Positions 24,272-32,164 of a stretch of 54,573 nt of DNA are shown here, piece by piece. Origin of the DNA: Methanobacteriota archaeon (GTDB lineage: Bacteria; Myxococcota; UBA727; JABDBI01); contig JABDBI010000002.1 of the NCBI GenBank assembly GCA_013288705.1, forward strand, positions 64,880 through 119,452, given 5' to 3'. The notes below the pieces were generated by a model. It had not been told where the DNA came from, ran no database searches, and worked only from the letters and a program-made list of their open reading frames with translations. How positions within the stretch are numbered: the stretch's first letter is position 1; every line of letters starts with the position of its first letter. A program made the translations under genes and the position numbers.

Positions 24272-24296
24272 CATCGCGTACGTAATAGCGTACCAT
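24268..24296 (+). promoter_or_regulatory. Promoter and probable operator of yefM-yoeB
   Basis: TTGACA (24268-24273), a 17-base spacer and TACCAT (24291-24296). GCGTAC occurs twice (24275-24280 and 24288-24293), within the spacer and running into the -10, a likely binding site for the YefM repressor. Confidence 0.6.
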
Positions 24297-24318
24297 CTGT
24301 GTATGGAGGTTCCACCCG

Positions 24319-24561
24319 ATGTCAATCATGACAGCCAGTCAAGCGCGCAAAAATTTCTATCGCCTTGTCGATCAAGTGGGCGAAGATCATGTGCCGGTTT
24401 TCGTTACAGGGAAACGGCATAGCGCAGTTCTTATCAGCGAAGAGGATTGGCGAAGTATAGAGGAAACGCTTTATTTGACGAGCATTCCAGGAATGGCTGA
24501 TTCTATTCGCGATGGTATGCGTATACCTCCATCTAAGATGTCGAAGGCGCTGAAGTGGTAA
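24319..24561 (+). CDS. yefM: YefM/Phd-family antitoxin
   Basis: 80 residues. The N-terminal DNA-binding and dimerisation fold is MTASQARKNFYRLVDQVGED with PVFVTGKRHSAVLISEEDW. The C-terminal segment ETLYLTSIPGMADSIRDGM is the toxin-wrapping tail. It represses its own promoter in complex with the toxin in characterised homologues. GGAGGT precedes the start. The toxin gene overlaps by seven bases. Confidence 0.93.
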   Translation: MSIMTASQARKNFYRLVDQVGEDHVPVFVTGKRHSAVLISEEDWRSIEETLYLTSIPGMADSIRDGMRIPPSKMSKALKW

Positions 24562-24827
24562 AACCTCAGTGGGTTTTGGTGTATTCAAAGCATGCACAAA
24601 AGGACGCTAAGAAACTTGCCTCTGCAGGGTTACGAGCAAAAGCACTTACGTTGCTGGATTTATTGCAAGAGAACCCATTTAAGGTCCCGCCACCTTATGA
24701 GAAGTTAGTGGGTGATTTGAGTGGAGCTTACTCAAGACGCATCAATATCCAGCATCGCTTGGTCTATCAGGTATTAGAGAAGGAGCACATCGTTAAGATT
24801 CTGAGGATGTGGACGCATTACGAATAG
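24555..24827 (+). CDS. yoeB: YoeB/Txe-family mRNA interferase toxin
   Basis: 90 residues, RelE fold, ribosome-dependent mRNA cleavage. Motifs: WVLVYSKHAQKDAKKL, NPFKVPPPYEKLVGDLSGAY, SRRINIQHRLVYQVL and the C-terminal RMWTHYE, in which the His-Tyr pair is catalytic. The last 35 bases overlap the 3' end of convergent ampG. Confidence 0.94.
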   Translation: MVKPQWVLVYSKHAQKDAKKLASAGLRAKALTLLDLLQENPFKVPPPYEKLVGDLSGAYSRRINIQHRLVYQVLEKEHIVKILRMWTHYE

Positions 24828-26094
24828 CGCCGCCTTTCCGTATCAACCATAGCAGTACAATCATCGCCGGCGCTGCGAGCAGCGATGTTCCGACAAAGTA
24901 CATCTCCCAGCTCATACTCTGCGCCATTAATCCCGACGCGCTCGCCAAAATCGTATCGCCCGATTTTGCAACAGAAGAAAGCAACGCATATTGCGTCGCT
25001 GTATAAGAGATATGGCATAAGCTCGATAGATAAGCCACAAATGCCGCCGTCGCCATGCCACCAGCTATATTCTCTACCGCAATCGTGACCATCAACATGC
25101 TGGTGTCATGCCCAACCATCGCTTGAACCGCGAACACCAAATTCGAGAACATCTGAATAAGCCCACAAACAAGCAACGCGCGCATGATGCCAAACCGATT
25201 CACCAACACACCGCCGGTGAACCCGCCCAAGATCGTCGCGATCACACCAAACACTTTCGAAATATTAGCAATCTCAATCTTGCTAAATCCCATCGCCAAA
25301 TAAAACGGATTACTCATACGCGTGACAAACGCGTCGCCAAGCTTAAACAACAAAATAAACACCAACACCCAAACCCAGTTAGGCCGCGACATAAAATCCC
25401 GAAACGGCTCCACCACCGCCTCCCGCAATTGTTCTTTGAACCCTCTCCCCTTGTGGGAGAGGGCAGGGTGAGGGGGCCGTGCCACCGGCTCCCTACACAA
25501 CAACACCGTGACAAGCCCAATCCCCACCAATGCCGCCATACATGCGTAAGCTACAAACCACCCAAAAAACGTCGCCAAATAAAGCGCCCCCGCCCCTGCA
25601 ATCAACATCCCAATACGATACCCAAACACCACCATGGCAGCCCCAGCGCCATAGGTCTTCTCATCCAAAATTTCCACACGAAACGCGTCGATGACAATAT
25701 CTTGGCTAGCCGAACAAAACGTCACCATCAAAGCCAGCAACACAACCATAATGGGATGTTCCACTGGCTTAGCAGTGCCAAGCGCAAGCAAAGAAATAAC
25801 CAACCCGATTTGCGTGAACACCATCCACCCACGCCGGCGTCCAAGCAGGCGTGTGAGCACTGGAATGGGCAAACGATCGACGAGTGGCGACCACAACCAT
25901 TTCAACGTATAGGGCAGTGCAACCAAACCAAACGCACCAATAGCAGCGCGATTCACACCCTCTTCGGTGAGCCATACACTCAATGTGCTAGCGGTAAGTA
26001 GAAGCGGCAGCCCGCTTGAAACCCCCAGAAAAAAAATCGCAATTAAACGAGGCTGGCAATAAATTGCAATCGAACTTAAGAAAGATCCACCCAT
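24793..26094 (-). CDS. ampG: AmpG-type muropeptide permease (MFS)
   Basis: Major-facilitator transporter that imports anhydro-muropeptides during peptidoglycan recycling. 433 residues, about 12 transmembrane helices. Characteristic AmpG regions: FFLGVSSGLPLLLTASTLSV, LKWLWSPLVDR, FCSASQDIVIDAFRVE and the C-terminal ENIAGGMATAAFVAYLSSLC. The central cytoplasmic loop contains PPHPALSHKGRGF, encoded by a family 2 palindrome. It overlaps the preceding aldehyde dehydrogenase by 19 bases. It would complement DacB, the PBP4 homologue encoded at 6092-7570. Its coding strand is markedly G/T-rich. Confidence 0.9.
   Translation of the reverse strand: MGGSFLSSIAIYCQPRLIAIFFLGVSSGLPLLLTASTLSVWLTEEGVNRAAIGAFGLVALPYTLKWLWSPLVDRLPIPVLTRLLGRRRGWMVFTQIGLVISLLALGTAKPVEHPIMVVLLALMVTFCSASQDIVIDAFRVEILDEKTYGAGAAMVVFGYRIGMLIAGAGALYLATFFGWFVAYACMAALVGIGLVTVLLCREPVARPPHPALSHKGRGFKEQLREAVVEPFRDFMSRPNWVWVLVFILLFKLGDAFVTRMSNPFYLAMGFSKIEIANISKVFGVIATILGGFTGGVLVNRFGIMRALLVCGLIQMFSNLVFAVQAMVGHDTSMLMVTIAVENIAGGMATAAFVAYLSSLCHISYTATQYALLSSVAKSGDTILASASGLMAQSMSWEMYFVGTSLLAAPAMIVLLWLIRKGGAIRNASTSSES
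25441..25475 (-). repeat. Palindromic repeat family 2, in frame in ampG
   Basis: Palindrome CCCTCTCCCC / GGGAGAGGG with an adjoining AGGGTGAGGG tail. On the coding (minus) strand it reads CCCTCACCC then CCCTCTCCC and encodes PPHPALSHKGRG in the loop between the two six-helix halves of the transporter. Confidence 0.85.
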
Positions 26095-27515
26095 ACAGAT
26101 TTCGTCTCGGTGTATTGCTCCAACGCAGCCTGGCCTAAATCGCGGCCAAATCCGGATTCTTTAAAGCCCCCAAAGGGCAACGCTGGATCATATAGGTTAT
26201 AAGCATTCACCCACACTGTGCCAGCTCTGATATTTTGTGCAAGTCTGAGCGCCTTCTTAATGTCTTTTGTCCATATGCCAGCAGCAAGACCGTAGCGCGA
26301 AGCATTTGCTTGTTGCAGCGCGTCCTCGGCGTTGTCAAATGGAATGACTGCTAACACCGGGCCAAAGATCTCTTCTTGCGCAATCGCCATTTCGTTTGTG
26401 ACGGCCGAAAAAATAGTTGGCTCGACGAAGTAACCTTTGCCGCCGTTTACGTGCGCTGCACGGTTTCCACCGATGGCGATTTTCGCACCGCCGGCTTTGC
26501 CCTTGTCGATGTAGGAGAGAACGCGATCCATTTGTTCTTGGCTGACCAAGGGGCCCATGCGCGTGGTCTTTTCGCGGGGATCCCCGAGCGTGTACTTTGC
26601 CGTAGCTTCCACTAGCCCAGACAACACGTCGTTGTAGATGCTGCGCTCAACAAATAGTCGGCTGCCTGCAGCACACACTTCGCCCTTGTTGTAGAAAATT
26701 CCGGTGAGGGCGCCACGTAATGCGGATTTGAGATCAGCATCAGCAAAAATAATCTGTGGGCTCTTGCCGCCAAGCTCGAGCGTCACACGCTTGAGCGTTG
26801 CAGCCGCGCGCTGCATGACAATGCGGCCCACTTCGGTGGAACCGGTAAACGCGATCTTATCGACGTCGGGATGGTCTACCAAAGCTTGACCAGCATCTCC
26901 AAAGCCTGTGACAACGTTGAATACGCCAGCAGGAAACCCCGCTTTAAGCGAAAGATCCGCTAGTTTTAATGCTGTGAGTGGAGTTTGCTCTGCTGGTTTG
27001 AGCACCACCGCGTTTCCCATCGCGAGCGCTGGTGCAACTTTCCATGCTGCCATCATGAGCGGAAAGTTCCACGGTGTAATGATGCCACAGACGCCTATCG
27101 GTTCGCGCAGCGTGCACTTGAGTGCTGTGGGTGACGATGTGGTTGTTCCATGGGTTTTGGTAGACCAGCCAGCGTAATATTTAAACACTTCGGCCGCAAA
27201 GGGTATCTCGATCTTGCCAGAATCAAAGAGCGTCTTACCCGTGTCGAGCGTTTCTAAGAGAGCGAGTTCGTCGCTATGTTCAGAAATGAGCTCGCCAAGT
27301 CGCCATAGCAACGCTTGACGTTTTGCGCCATCAAATTGTGCCCAGGGGCCCCTCAGTGCCGCTCTTGCAGCTTTGACAGCACGGTCGACGTCAGCTTCGT
27401 CGCTCTGCTCAACAGAAGTGATAACCTCTTCAGTAGCCGGATTGATGGTGGCGAAAGACTTGTGACGCGCAGCATCGACAAATTCGCCACCAATAAACAG
27501 CTTGAGGGGCTCCAC
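26076..27515 (-). CDS. NAD(P)-dependent aldehyde dehydrogenase
   Basis: 479 residues, full length. It oxidises an aldehyde to a carboxylate. Start GTG 27515, with AGAGGT at ribosome-binding distance. Motifs in order: TPWNFPLMMAAWKVAPALA, FTGSTEVGRIV (coenzyme site), the general-base Glu in TLELGGKSPQII, the catalytic Cys in NKGEVCAAGSRLFV, and EEIFGPVLAVIPF. It resembles betaine/phenylacetaldehyde/gamma-aminobutyraldehyde-type enzymes; the substrate cannot be assigned. It lies nine bases after lon and overlaps ampG. Confidence 0.9.
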   Translation of the reverse strand: MEPLKLFIGGEFVDAARHKSFATINPATEEVITSVEQSDEADVDRAVKAARAALRGPWAQFDGAKRQALLWRLGELISEHSDELALLETLDTGKTLFDSGKIEIPFAAEVFKYYAGWSTKTHGTTTSSPTALKCTLREPIGVCGIITPWNFPLMMAAWKVAPALAMGNAVVLKPAEQTPLTALKLADLSLKAGFPAGVFNVVTGFGDAGQALVDHPDVDKIAFTGSTEVGRIVMQRAAATLKRVTLELGGKSPQIIFADADLKSALRGALTGIFYNKGEVCAAGSRLFVERSIYNDVLSGLVEATAKYTLGDPREKTTRMGPLVSQEQMDRVLSYIDKGKAGGAKIAIGGNRAAHVNGGKGYFVEPTIFSAVTNEMAIAQEEIFGPVLAVIPFDNAEDALQQANASRYGLAAGIWTKDIKKALRLAQNIRAGTVWVNAYNLYDPALPFGGFKESGFGRDLGQAALEQYTETKSVWVDLS

Positions 27516-27524
27516 CTGATACCT

Positions 27525-29954
27525 CTAGGCCTGCGCCTGTGCCCGTCGTGATGCGGCAGATTCCTTCTTGGACGGACTTCCATTTTGTAGCGCAGCATCC
27601 AAAACGTCGTCAACCACCTTGGCAAAAATAAAGTGGATCTCTTTTTTCACGTTGGGAGGAATATCAACCAAATCCTTCTCATTACGTGCTGGCATGATGA
27701 TATTTTTGATTCCAGCCCGATGAGCCGCTAGGACTTTTTCCTTGATGCCGCCAACAGGTAGCACAAGCCCGCGCAAGGTGACTTCGCCTGTCATCGCGGT
27801 ATCGGGTTTAGCACAACGGCCAGTCAGTAATGATACCAAAGCAGAGATGATGGTCACACCGGCTGATGGACCATCCTTGGGAATGGCGCCGGCAGGAAAG
27901 TGAATGTGGAGATCTGTCTTTTCAAGAAAATGCTCGTCCAGTTTTCCCGCAAGGCCTAAGTCCATTGCGCGGCTGCGCACCCAACTCAAAGCAGTTTGTG
28001 CCGATTCCTTCATGACATCGCCAAGCTGCCCAGTGAGAATGAGTTGCCCCTTGCCGCCCATTTTGGTGGCTTCAATGAAAAGCAAATCACCACCTGCTGC
28101 AGTCCACGCGAGCCCTGTTGCAACGCCAGGCACGGAGGTACGCTCGGCTGATTCGTTGTAAAACTTTTCGGGCCCTAGAATCTTATTGAGCCGGTCGACG
28201 GTAATAATCTCTTTTGGAAAAGTCTCTTTAGGTTGATTACCTTTCGCCACTTCCACAGCAACCGACCGACAGATCGATGCCAGTTCACGCTCCAAATTAC
28301 GCACACCAGCTTCACGCGTATATGTCGTCGCGATCTTTAGAATGGTCTCATCGGGAATCTCTATCAGATCTTTGGTAATACCGTGCTCTGCTATCTGCTT
28401 TGGAATCAGGTGCTGTGATGCGATATTGAGTTTCTCTTCAAACGTGTAGCCAGGTAGCTCAATGATCTCCATGCGATCTTTGAGCGCAGCTGGGATCGTC
28501 TCGCTCTGATTGGCTGTAGCGATAAACAGAACTTTGGACAAATCAAACGCCACATCCAGGTAGTGATCGCTAAAAGTATTGTTCTGCTCTGGATCGAGTA
28601 CCTCAAGCAAGGCGCTAGAAGGATCGCCTCGGAAATCGTGGCCGAGTTTGTCGATTTCATCGAGCAGAAATACTGGGTTGTTCGTACCAGCTTTTTTCAT
28701 TCCCTGAATGACGCGGCCGGGCAATGCTCCAATATAGGTTCGCCGGTGACCACGAATTTCTGCTTCATCACGCACACCGCCAAGTGAAACACGGTGGAAT
28801 TTACGACCAAGCGCATTGGCAATCGAACGTCCGAGAGATGTTTTGCCCACACCTGGGGGACCAAGAAAACAGAGAATGGGTCCCTTCATGTCACTCTTGA
28901 GTTTGCGTACGGCGAGATATTCTATGATGCGCTTCTTAATTTTCTCTAAGCCACAATGATCTGCATCGAGATGCGCTTTGGCGTTCTCGAGATCCAAATT
29001 GTCTTTGCTGCTCTTTGCCCATGGAAGTTCCGCAAGCCAATCGAGATAGGTGCGGGCAACCGTATATTCCGCTTGGCTCGGCTGCATGTTCTTCATGCGC
29101 TTGAGTTCGCGCTTTGCAGCCTTGTCGGCTTCCTCCGGCAAGTTTGCACTTTTTAGGCGCTTTTCAAGTTCTTCGAGGCCACTCTCGTCTTCGTCTTTGT
29201 CGCCGAGCTCTTCTTTGATGGCTTTAAGTTGCTGGCGCAGGTAGTATTCACGCTGCGTTTTGCTCATCTCGCCTTTTACTTGCGAGTTAATCTTATTGGA
29301 AAGTTTGAGCACTTCGAATTGTCGATTGAGCAGCTCCAACACTTTGGTGAGACGGCGCTTCAGGCTTACAGCTTCGAGAACATCTTGCTTTTCTTCGATG
29401 GTAGCGTCGATATTCGCTGTAATGAGATCTGCCAGATGGCCAGGTGCAGAAATTGAGTCGAGCAATTGCTTGGCCATGACAGGAATTTCCGGCAGCAGGT
29501 CAATTACCTCTCGGGCCGTGTTCTTCAAGTTCATGGACAGCGCTTCTACCTCTACGTCGGAGGCACCTTCGTCGACCAAAGGTGTAATGCGCGCAGAGAA
29601 GAAGGGGTCTTGCTGCGTAAACGCGTCTACACGAAATCGACAAACGCCCTCGACAACAATGTTGAAGCCATCTTTGCCGGTGCGTGCCAGCTTAATAATG
29701 CGGGCAGCAGTGCCAACCTGATACATGTCTTCGGCAGAAGGATCGTCAATTTCTGGTGCGCGCTGGGTCACAATGCCAAGAAGGCTTTTTTCTTGGGTGG
29801 CCTCTTCAATGAGGCGAATTGTTTTGGTGCGTCCAATCGTCAGGGGCATGACGGCGCCTGGAAAAAACACACTGTTGCGCAATGGCAAGATGGGCAATTC
29901 GGCAGGTAAATTCAGCGAATGATTTTCCTCGCCACCGCTTTTTTGTGAAGTCAC
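27525..29954 (-). CDS. lon: ATP-dependent protease Lon
   Basis: Cytosolic AAA+ serine protease. 809 residues, normal. Start GTG 29954 with a strong GGAGG six bases upstream. N-terminal substrate domain (PAELPILPLRNSVFFPGAVM), coiled-coil region, Walker A GPPGVGKTSLGRS, Walker B VFLLDEIDKL, and the protease domain with the catalytic Ser in PKDGPSAGVTI and Lys in GGIKEKVLAAHRAGI. A short basic tail rich in Lys/Ser/Ala/Gln ends the protein. It probably heads an operon with the aldehyde dehydrogenase and ampG. Confidence 0.97.
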   Translation of the reverse strand: MTSQKSGGEENHSLNLPAELPILPLRNSVFFPGAVMPLTIGRTKTIRLIEEATQEKSLLGIVTQRAPEIDDPSAEDMYQVGTAARIIKLARTGKDGFNIVVEGVCRFRVDAFTQQDPFFSARITPLVDEGASDVEVEALSMNLKNTAREVIDLLPEIPVMAKQLLDSISAPGHLADLITANIDATIEEKQDVLEAVSLKRRLTKVLELLNRQFEVLKLSNKINSQVKGEMSKTQREYYLRQQLKAIKEELGDKDEDESGLEELEKRLKSANLPEEADKAAKRELKRMKNMQPSQAEYTVARTYLDWLAELPWAKSSKDNLDLENAKAHLDADHCGLEKIKKRIIEYLAVRKLKSDMKGPILCFLGPPGVGKTSLGRSIANALGRKFHRVSLGGVRDEAEIRGHRRTYIGALPGRVIQGMKKAGTNNPVFLLDEIDKLGHDFRGDPSSALLEVLDPEQNNTFSDHYLDVAFDLSKVLFIATANQSETIPAALKDRMEIIELPGYTFEEKLNIASQHLIPKQIAEHGITKDLIEIPDETILKIATTYTREAGVRNLERELASICRSVAVEVAKGNQPKETFPKEIITVDRLNKILGPEKFYNESAERTSVPGVATGLAWTAAGGDLLFIEATKMGGKGQLILTGQLGDVMKESAQTALSWVRSRAMDLGLAGKLDEHFLEKTDLHIHFPAGAIPKDGPSAGVTIISALVSLLTGRCAKPDTAMTGEVTLRGLVLPVGGIKEKVLAAHRAGIKNIIMPARNEKDLVDIPPNVKKEIHFIFAKVVDDVLDAALQNGSPSKKESAASRRAQAQA

Positions 29955-30022
29955 CCTAAACCTCCAGGCGTTTTTTGGCTCTCCAGTTCAGTATAGAGGT
30001 TATGGGCAATAAGGCAAGTACT

Positions 30023-31651
30023 TCACTGTGGCGAGACGAATGCCGTGAAGTTGCCTTGGTCATCTGTAATGGTTTGGCCAAGGATTGTAGCCGCCTGAAC
30101 AATGTGAACAAAGGCCTTCTTTACTGGCATTTGGTTGGTGGAATCTACGACTTGACCGGAGATCGTCACCGGATCAGGCAGCACGACGGTGAGTGCGTGG
30201 TCAGCAGGAAAATTGAATGTCGTTGAGTAGAATGGTAACTGAGACCCGGCGGGAGGGGTCACGTTAAGCATGTAAAAGCCCTCATCAAGTTGCACTGGAG
30301 CACACGCAGATACAGGATTAAGCCCCGCTGAGCTGCAGAAGTTTCCTGAAGCATCTGTTTGAGCTTCAATGAGTAAGGTGCTGTTGCCAACGATAGGTTG
30401 TAGTTCCGTAGAATTTTGCGGGCCCAGGCGATTGAATTGCAGACGTGCGCCGTTTACCGGTTGGAGATTTTTGCTCGCAAGGGTCCCCGTAATGACATCT
30501 CTTGGCGCCAATGTGATTGTTTTGGTTGAAATGCTCTGATCGACGATGAATTGCGTATTCGTCATTACTTTATATGGACTTCCACCTGGAGGAATGGCTG
30601 AAATCGAATAGGTCCCATTCGCAAGCACAAAGTCTGCCACGCCATTTGCATCTGTGTCCATCTGCAATTGCGATGTTCCTTTGCCGACGCTGCCTTGCAG
30701 ATTGACATGGATATTGGGCAACGGCGTCTGATCAGGCGCCAGGACGGAGAATTTTATGTGATGGAGGCCAGCGATAGAGCCCAGAGAAATGACACCGAGA
30801 TCCGCTGTTGGTTTTTGCAAGTTAATTGTGAGGGGCTGCAGGATGACCGGCAAATAGGAAAAATTTGATAAGGGCTCAATCTGCAAGATCAGTGACTTCG
30901 ATGGATCGGCATCGTAGAGTGGACTCGCCAGTTGAATTGAAAATGCGCCAGTTCCGTCTGGGCTGGCAACAGCAGAAACCAATCGCGAACCTTGCAAAAT
31001 GGAGACCTGAACTTGTGTAGAGTAATCTTCGACATGGATCGCGTCTCCACTGCTGGTGATCTGGCCGCTCACCATCGTGCCCGAATAGGAAAGTGGAACG
31101 TTTTGCTCAAAGTCCGCATTGTTTTGCGCCCAAAAGAACACCGGTGGCTTGCCGTTTTTCCCGAGTTGATTGACGGCGACTCGGTATCGTTGGTCGGCAA
31201 TGAAAGCGAATGTGAAACCGCTTTGATCCTGGCTGATTGGTGCAATCACATCATTGGTGAGGCTTGTTGTGGGGTCAGGTATGGCAATAATGTCAGGGGA
31301 GATGGCAGAAATGTCAGATATCGTGACGTTGCTGCCGGGTTTGCTGGTATACTTGCTGTGAAAATGAATGGTCGGGAGCAGCTGGATGAGCTCGGGAGAA
31401 GAGCTTCCTAGCGCAAGCTTATCGATGCGTTGCTTGAGCAGCCCGCTGTCGCTTGGCGGTTCAACCTGCACACTGACATATTTTGTTGGAGCGGCCAGTG
31501 GGTTTTGTACAGCGGCAGTTCCTGATGGTGTCGGCGGTGGTGAGATTGGTTGCACTGGAGATGCTAACGGAAGATTGGTTACGGCACTATTGGCGCAGCT
31601 CACGCTGAGAATCAATGATGCCAAAATCAAAACCGCTCTTGTTTTCACCAT
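30023..31651 (-). CDS. Probable lipoprotein with carboxypeptidase-regulatory-like (beta-sandwich) repeats
   Basis: 542 residues from ATG 31651, chosen over ATG 31657 because a G-run lies eight bases upstream. The N-terminus MVKTRAVLILASLILSVSCA looks like a lipoprotein signal, though the lipobox (SVSC) is imperfect. Pro/Ser/Thr-rich spacing follows (about 25-70). Several repeated modules resemble CarboxypepD_reg-like or Cna-B folds: LPNIHVNLQGSVGKGTSQLQ with TDANGVADFVLANGTYSIS, VITGTLASKNLQPVNGARLQ, and VTISGQVVDSTNQMPVKKAF with ITDDQGNFTAFV. Such folds serve in cell-surface adhesion or assembly; the partner is unknown. It is last in the coaBC-TPR-regulator-lipoprotein run. Confidence 0.68.
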   Translation of the reverse strand: MVKTRAVLILASLILSVSCANSAVTNLPLASPVQPISPPPTPSGTAAVQNPLAAPTKYVSVQVEPPSDSGLLKQRIDKLALGSSSPELIQLLPTIHFHSKYTSKPGSNVTISDISAISPDIIAIPDPTTSLTNDVIAPISQDQSGFTFAFIADQRYRVAVNQLGKNGKPPVFFWAQNNADFEQNVPLSYSGTMVSGQITSSGDAIHVEDYSTQVQVSILQGSRLVSAVASPDGTGAFSIQLASPLYDADPSKSLILQIEPLSNFSYLPVILQPLTINLQKPTADLGVISLGSIAGLHHIKFSVLAPDQTPLPNIHVNLQGSVGKGTSQLQMDTDANGVADFVLANGTYSISAIPPGGSPYKVMTNTQFIVDQSISTKTITLAPRDVITGTLASKNLQPVNGARLQFNRLGPQNSTELQPIVGNSTLLIEAQTDASGNFCSSAGLNPVSACAPVQLDEGFYMLNVTPPAGSQLPFYSTTFNFPADHALTVVLPDPVTISGQVVDSTNQMPVKKAFVHIVQAATILGQTITDDQGNFTAFVSPQ

Positions 31652-31666
31652 GATCATCGCCCCCAG

Positions 31667-32164
31667 CTAACAAGGATTGTCCGTAAATGAAGCAGCCCAA
31701 TGCACGTAATCTTCAAGCGCGTCTCTATCGAGATATTTGTTTGCCGGAATGAGATATTGGCGGTTAGCGACAAAGAACTCGACCAAGTGTGCTTGCCCGA
31801 AGAAATTAGTTGAGAGCTTTGCTCCAATCAGGTTTTCTAGTGTCGCGCGATCAAGTGTGATGGACACTACAGCGCTGCTGCGTGCCTGCGGCATGATGAT
31901 CCCAGAAGTCACCAGCTTGCTATCGAAGAACCAAAGATAATAAAGGTTGTCGCTCGCGTTGGCATCGGAAATCGGCGGAACCTGATAGGTGGGCCCTGCG
32001 CAGTTGCTGCCAATATTGATGGGCCTCAATGTATCGATTGGCTGCGGATTTACGTAGCGCTTATCGATGAGCGGTGGGTAATTGACCGAACTGTCCACAA
32101 AACCCTCATGGTAGTCTAAACACGACACCAGAGTAGTAAGCAAGAACAGTGCCAAAATTCTCAT
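31667..32164 (-). CDS. Small lipoprotein of unknown function (LWFFD family)
   Basis: 165 residues. A clear lipoprotein signal (MRILALFLLTTLVSC, Cys15). Not recognised as a named family. The segment LYYLWFFDSKLVTSG followed by a predicted helix (LDRATLENLIGAKLS) and an AHLVEFFVANRQYLIP strand pair resembles the exported protein at 22144-22860. Start ATG 32164 overlaps the stop of the sigma-54 regulator (ATGA), so it is translationally coupled to the regulator. The gap to the next lipoprotein gene is 15 bases. Confidence 0.65.
   Translation of the reverse strand: MRILALFLLTTLVSCLDYHEGFVDSSVNYPPLIDKRYVNPQPIDTLRPINIGSNCAGPTYQVPPISDANASDNLYYLWFFDSKLVTSGIIMPQARSSAVVSITLDRATLENLIGAKLSTNFFGQAHLVEFFVANRQYLIPANKYLDRDALEDYVHWAASFTDNPC

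Noticed and set aside
25108-26001. Long open frame antisense to ampG (297 codons)
   Set aside because: It encodes a His/Asn/Arg/Pro-rich nonsense-like protein; it results from the C/A-rich plus strand opposite a G/T-rich gene with clear AmpG homology.
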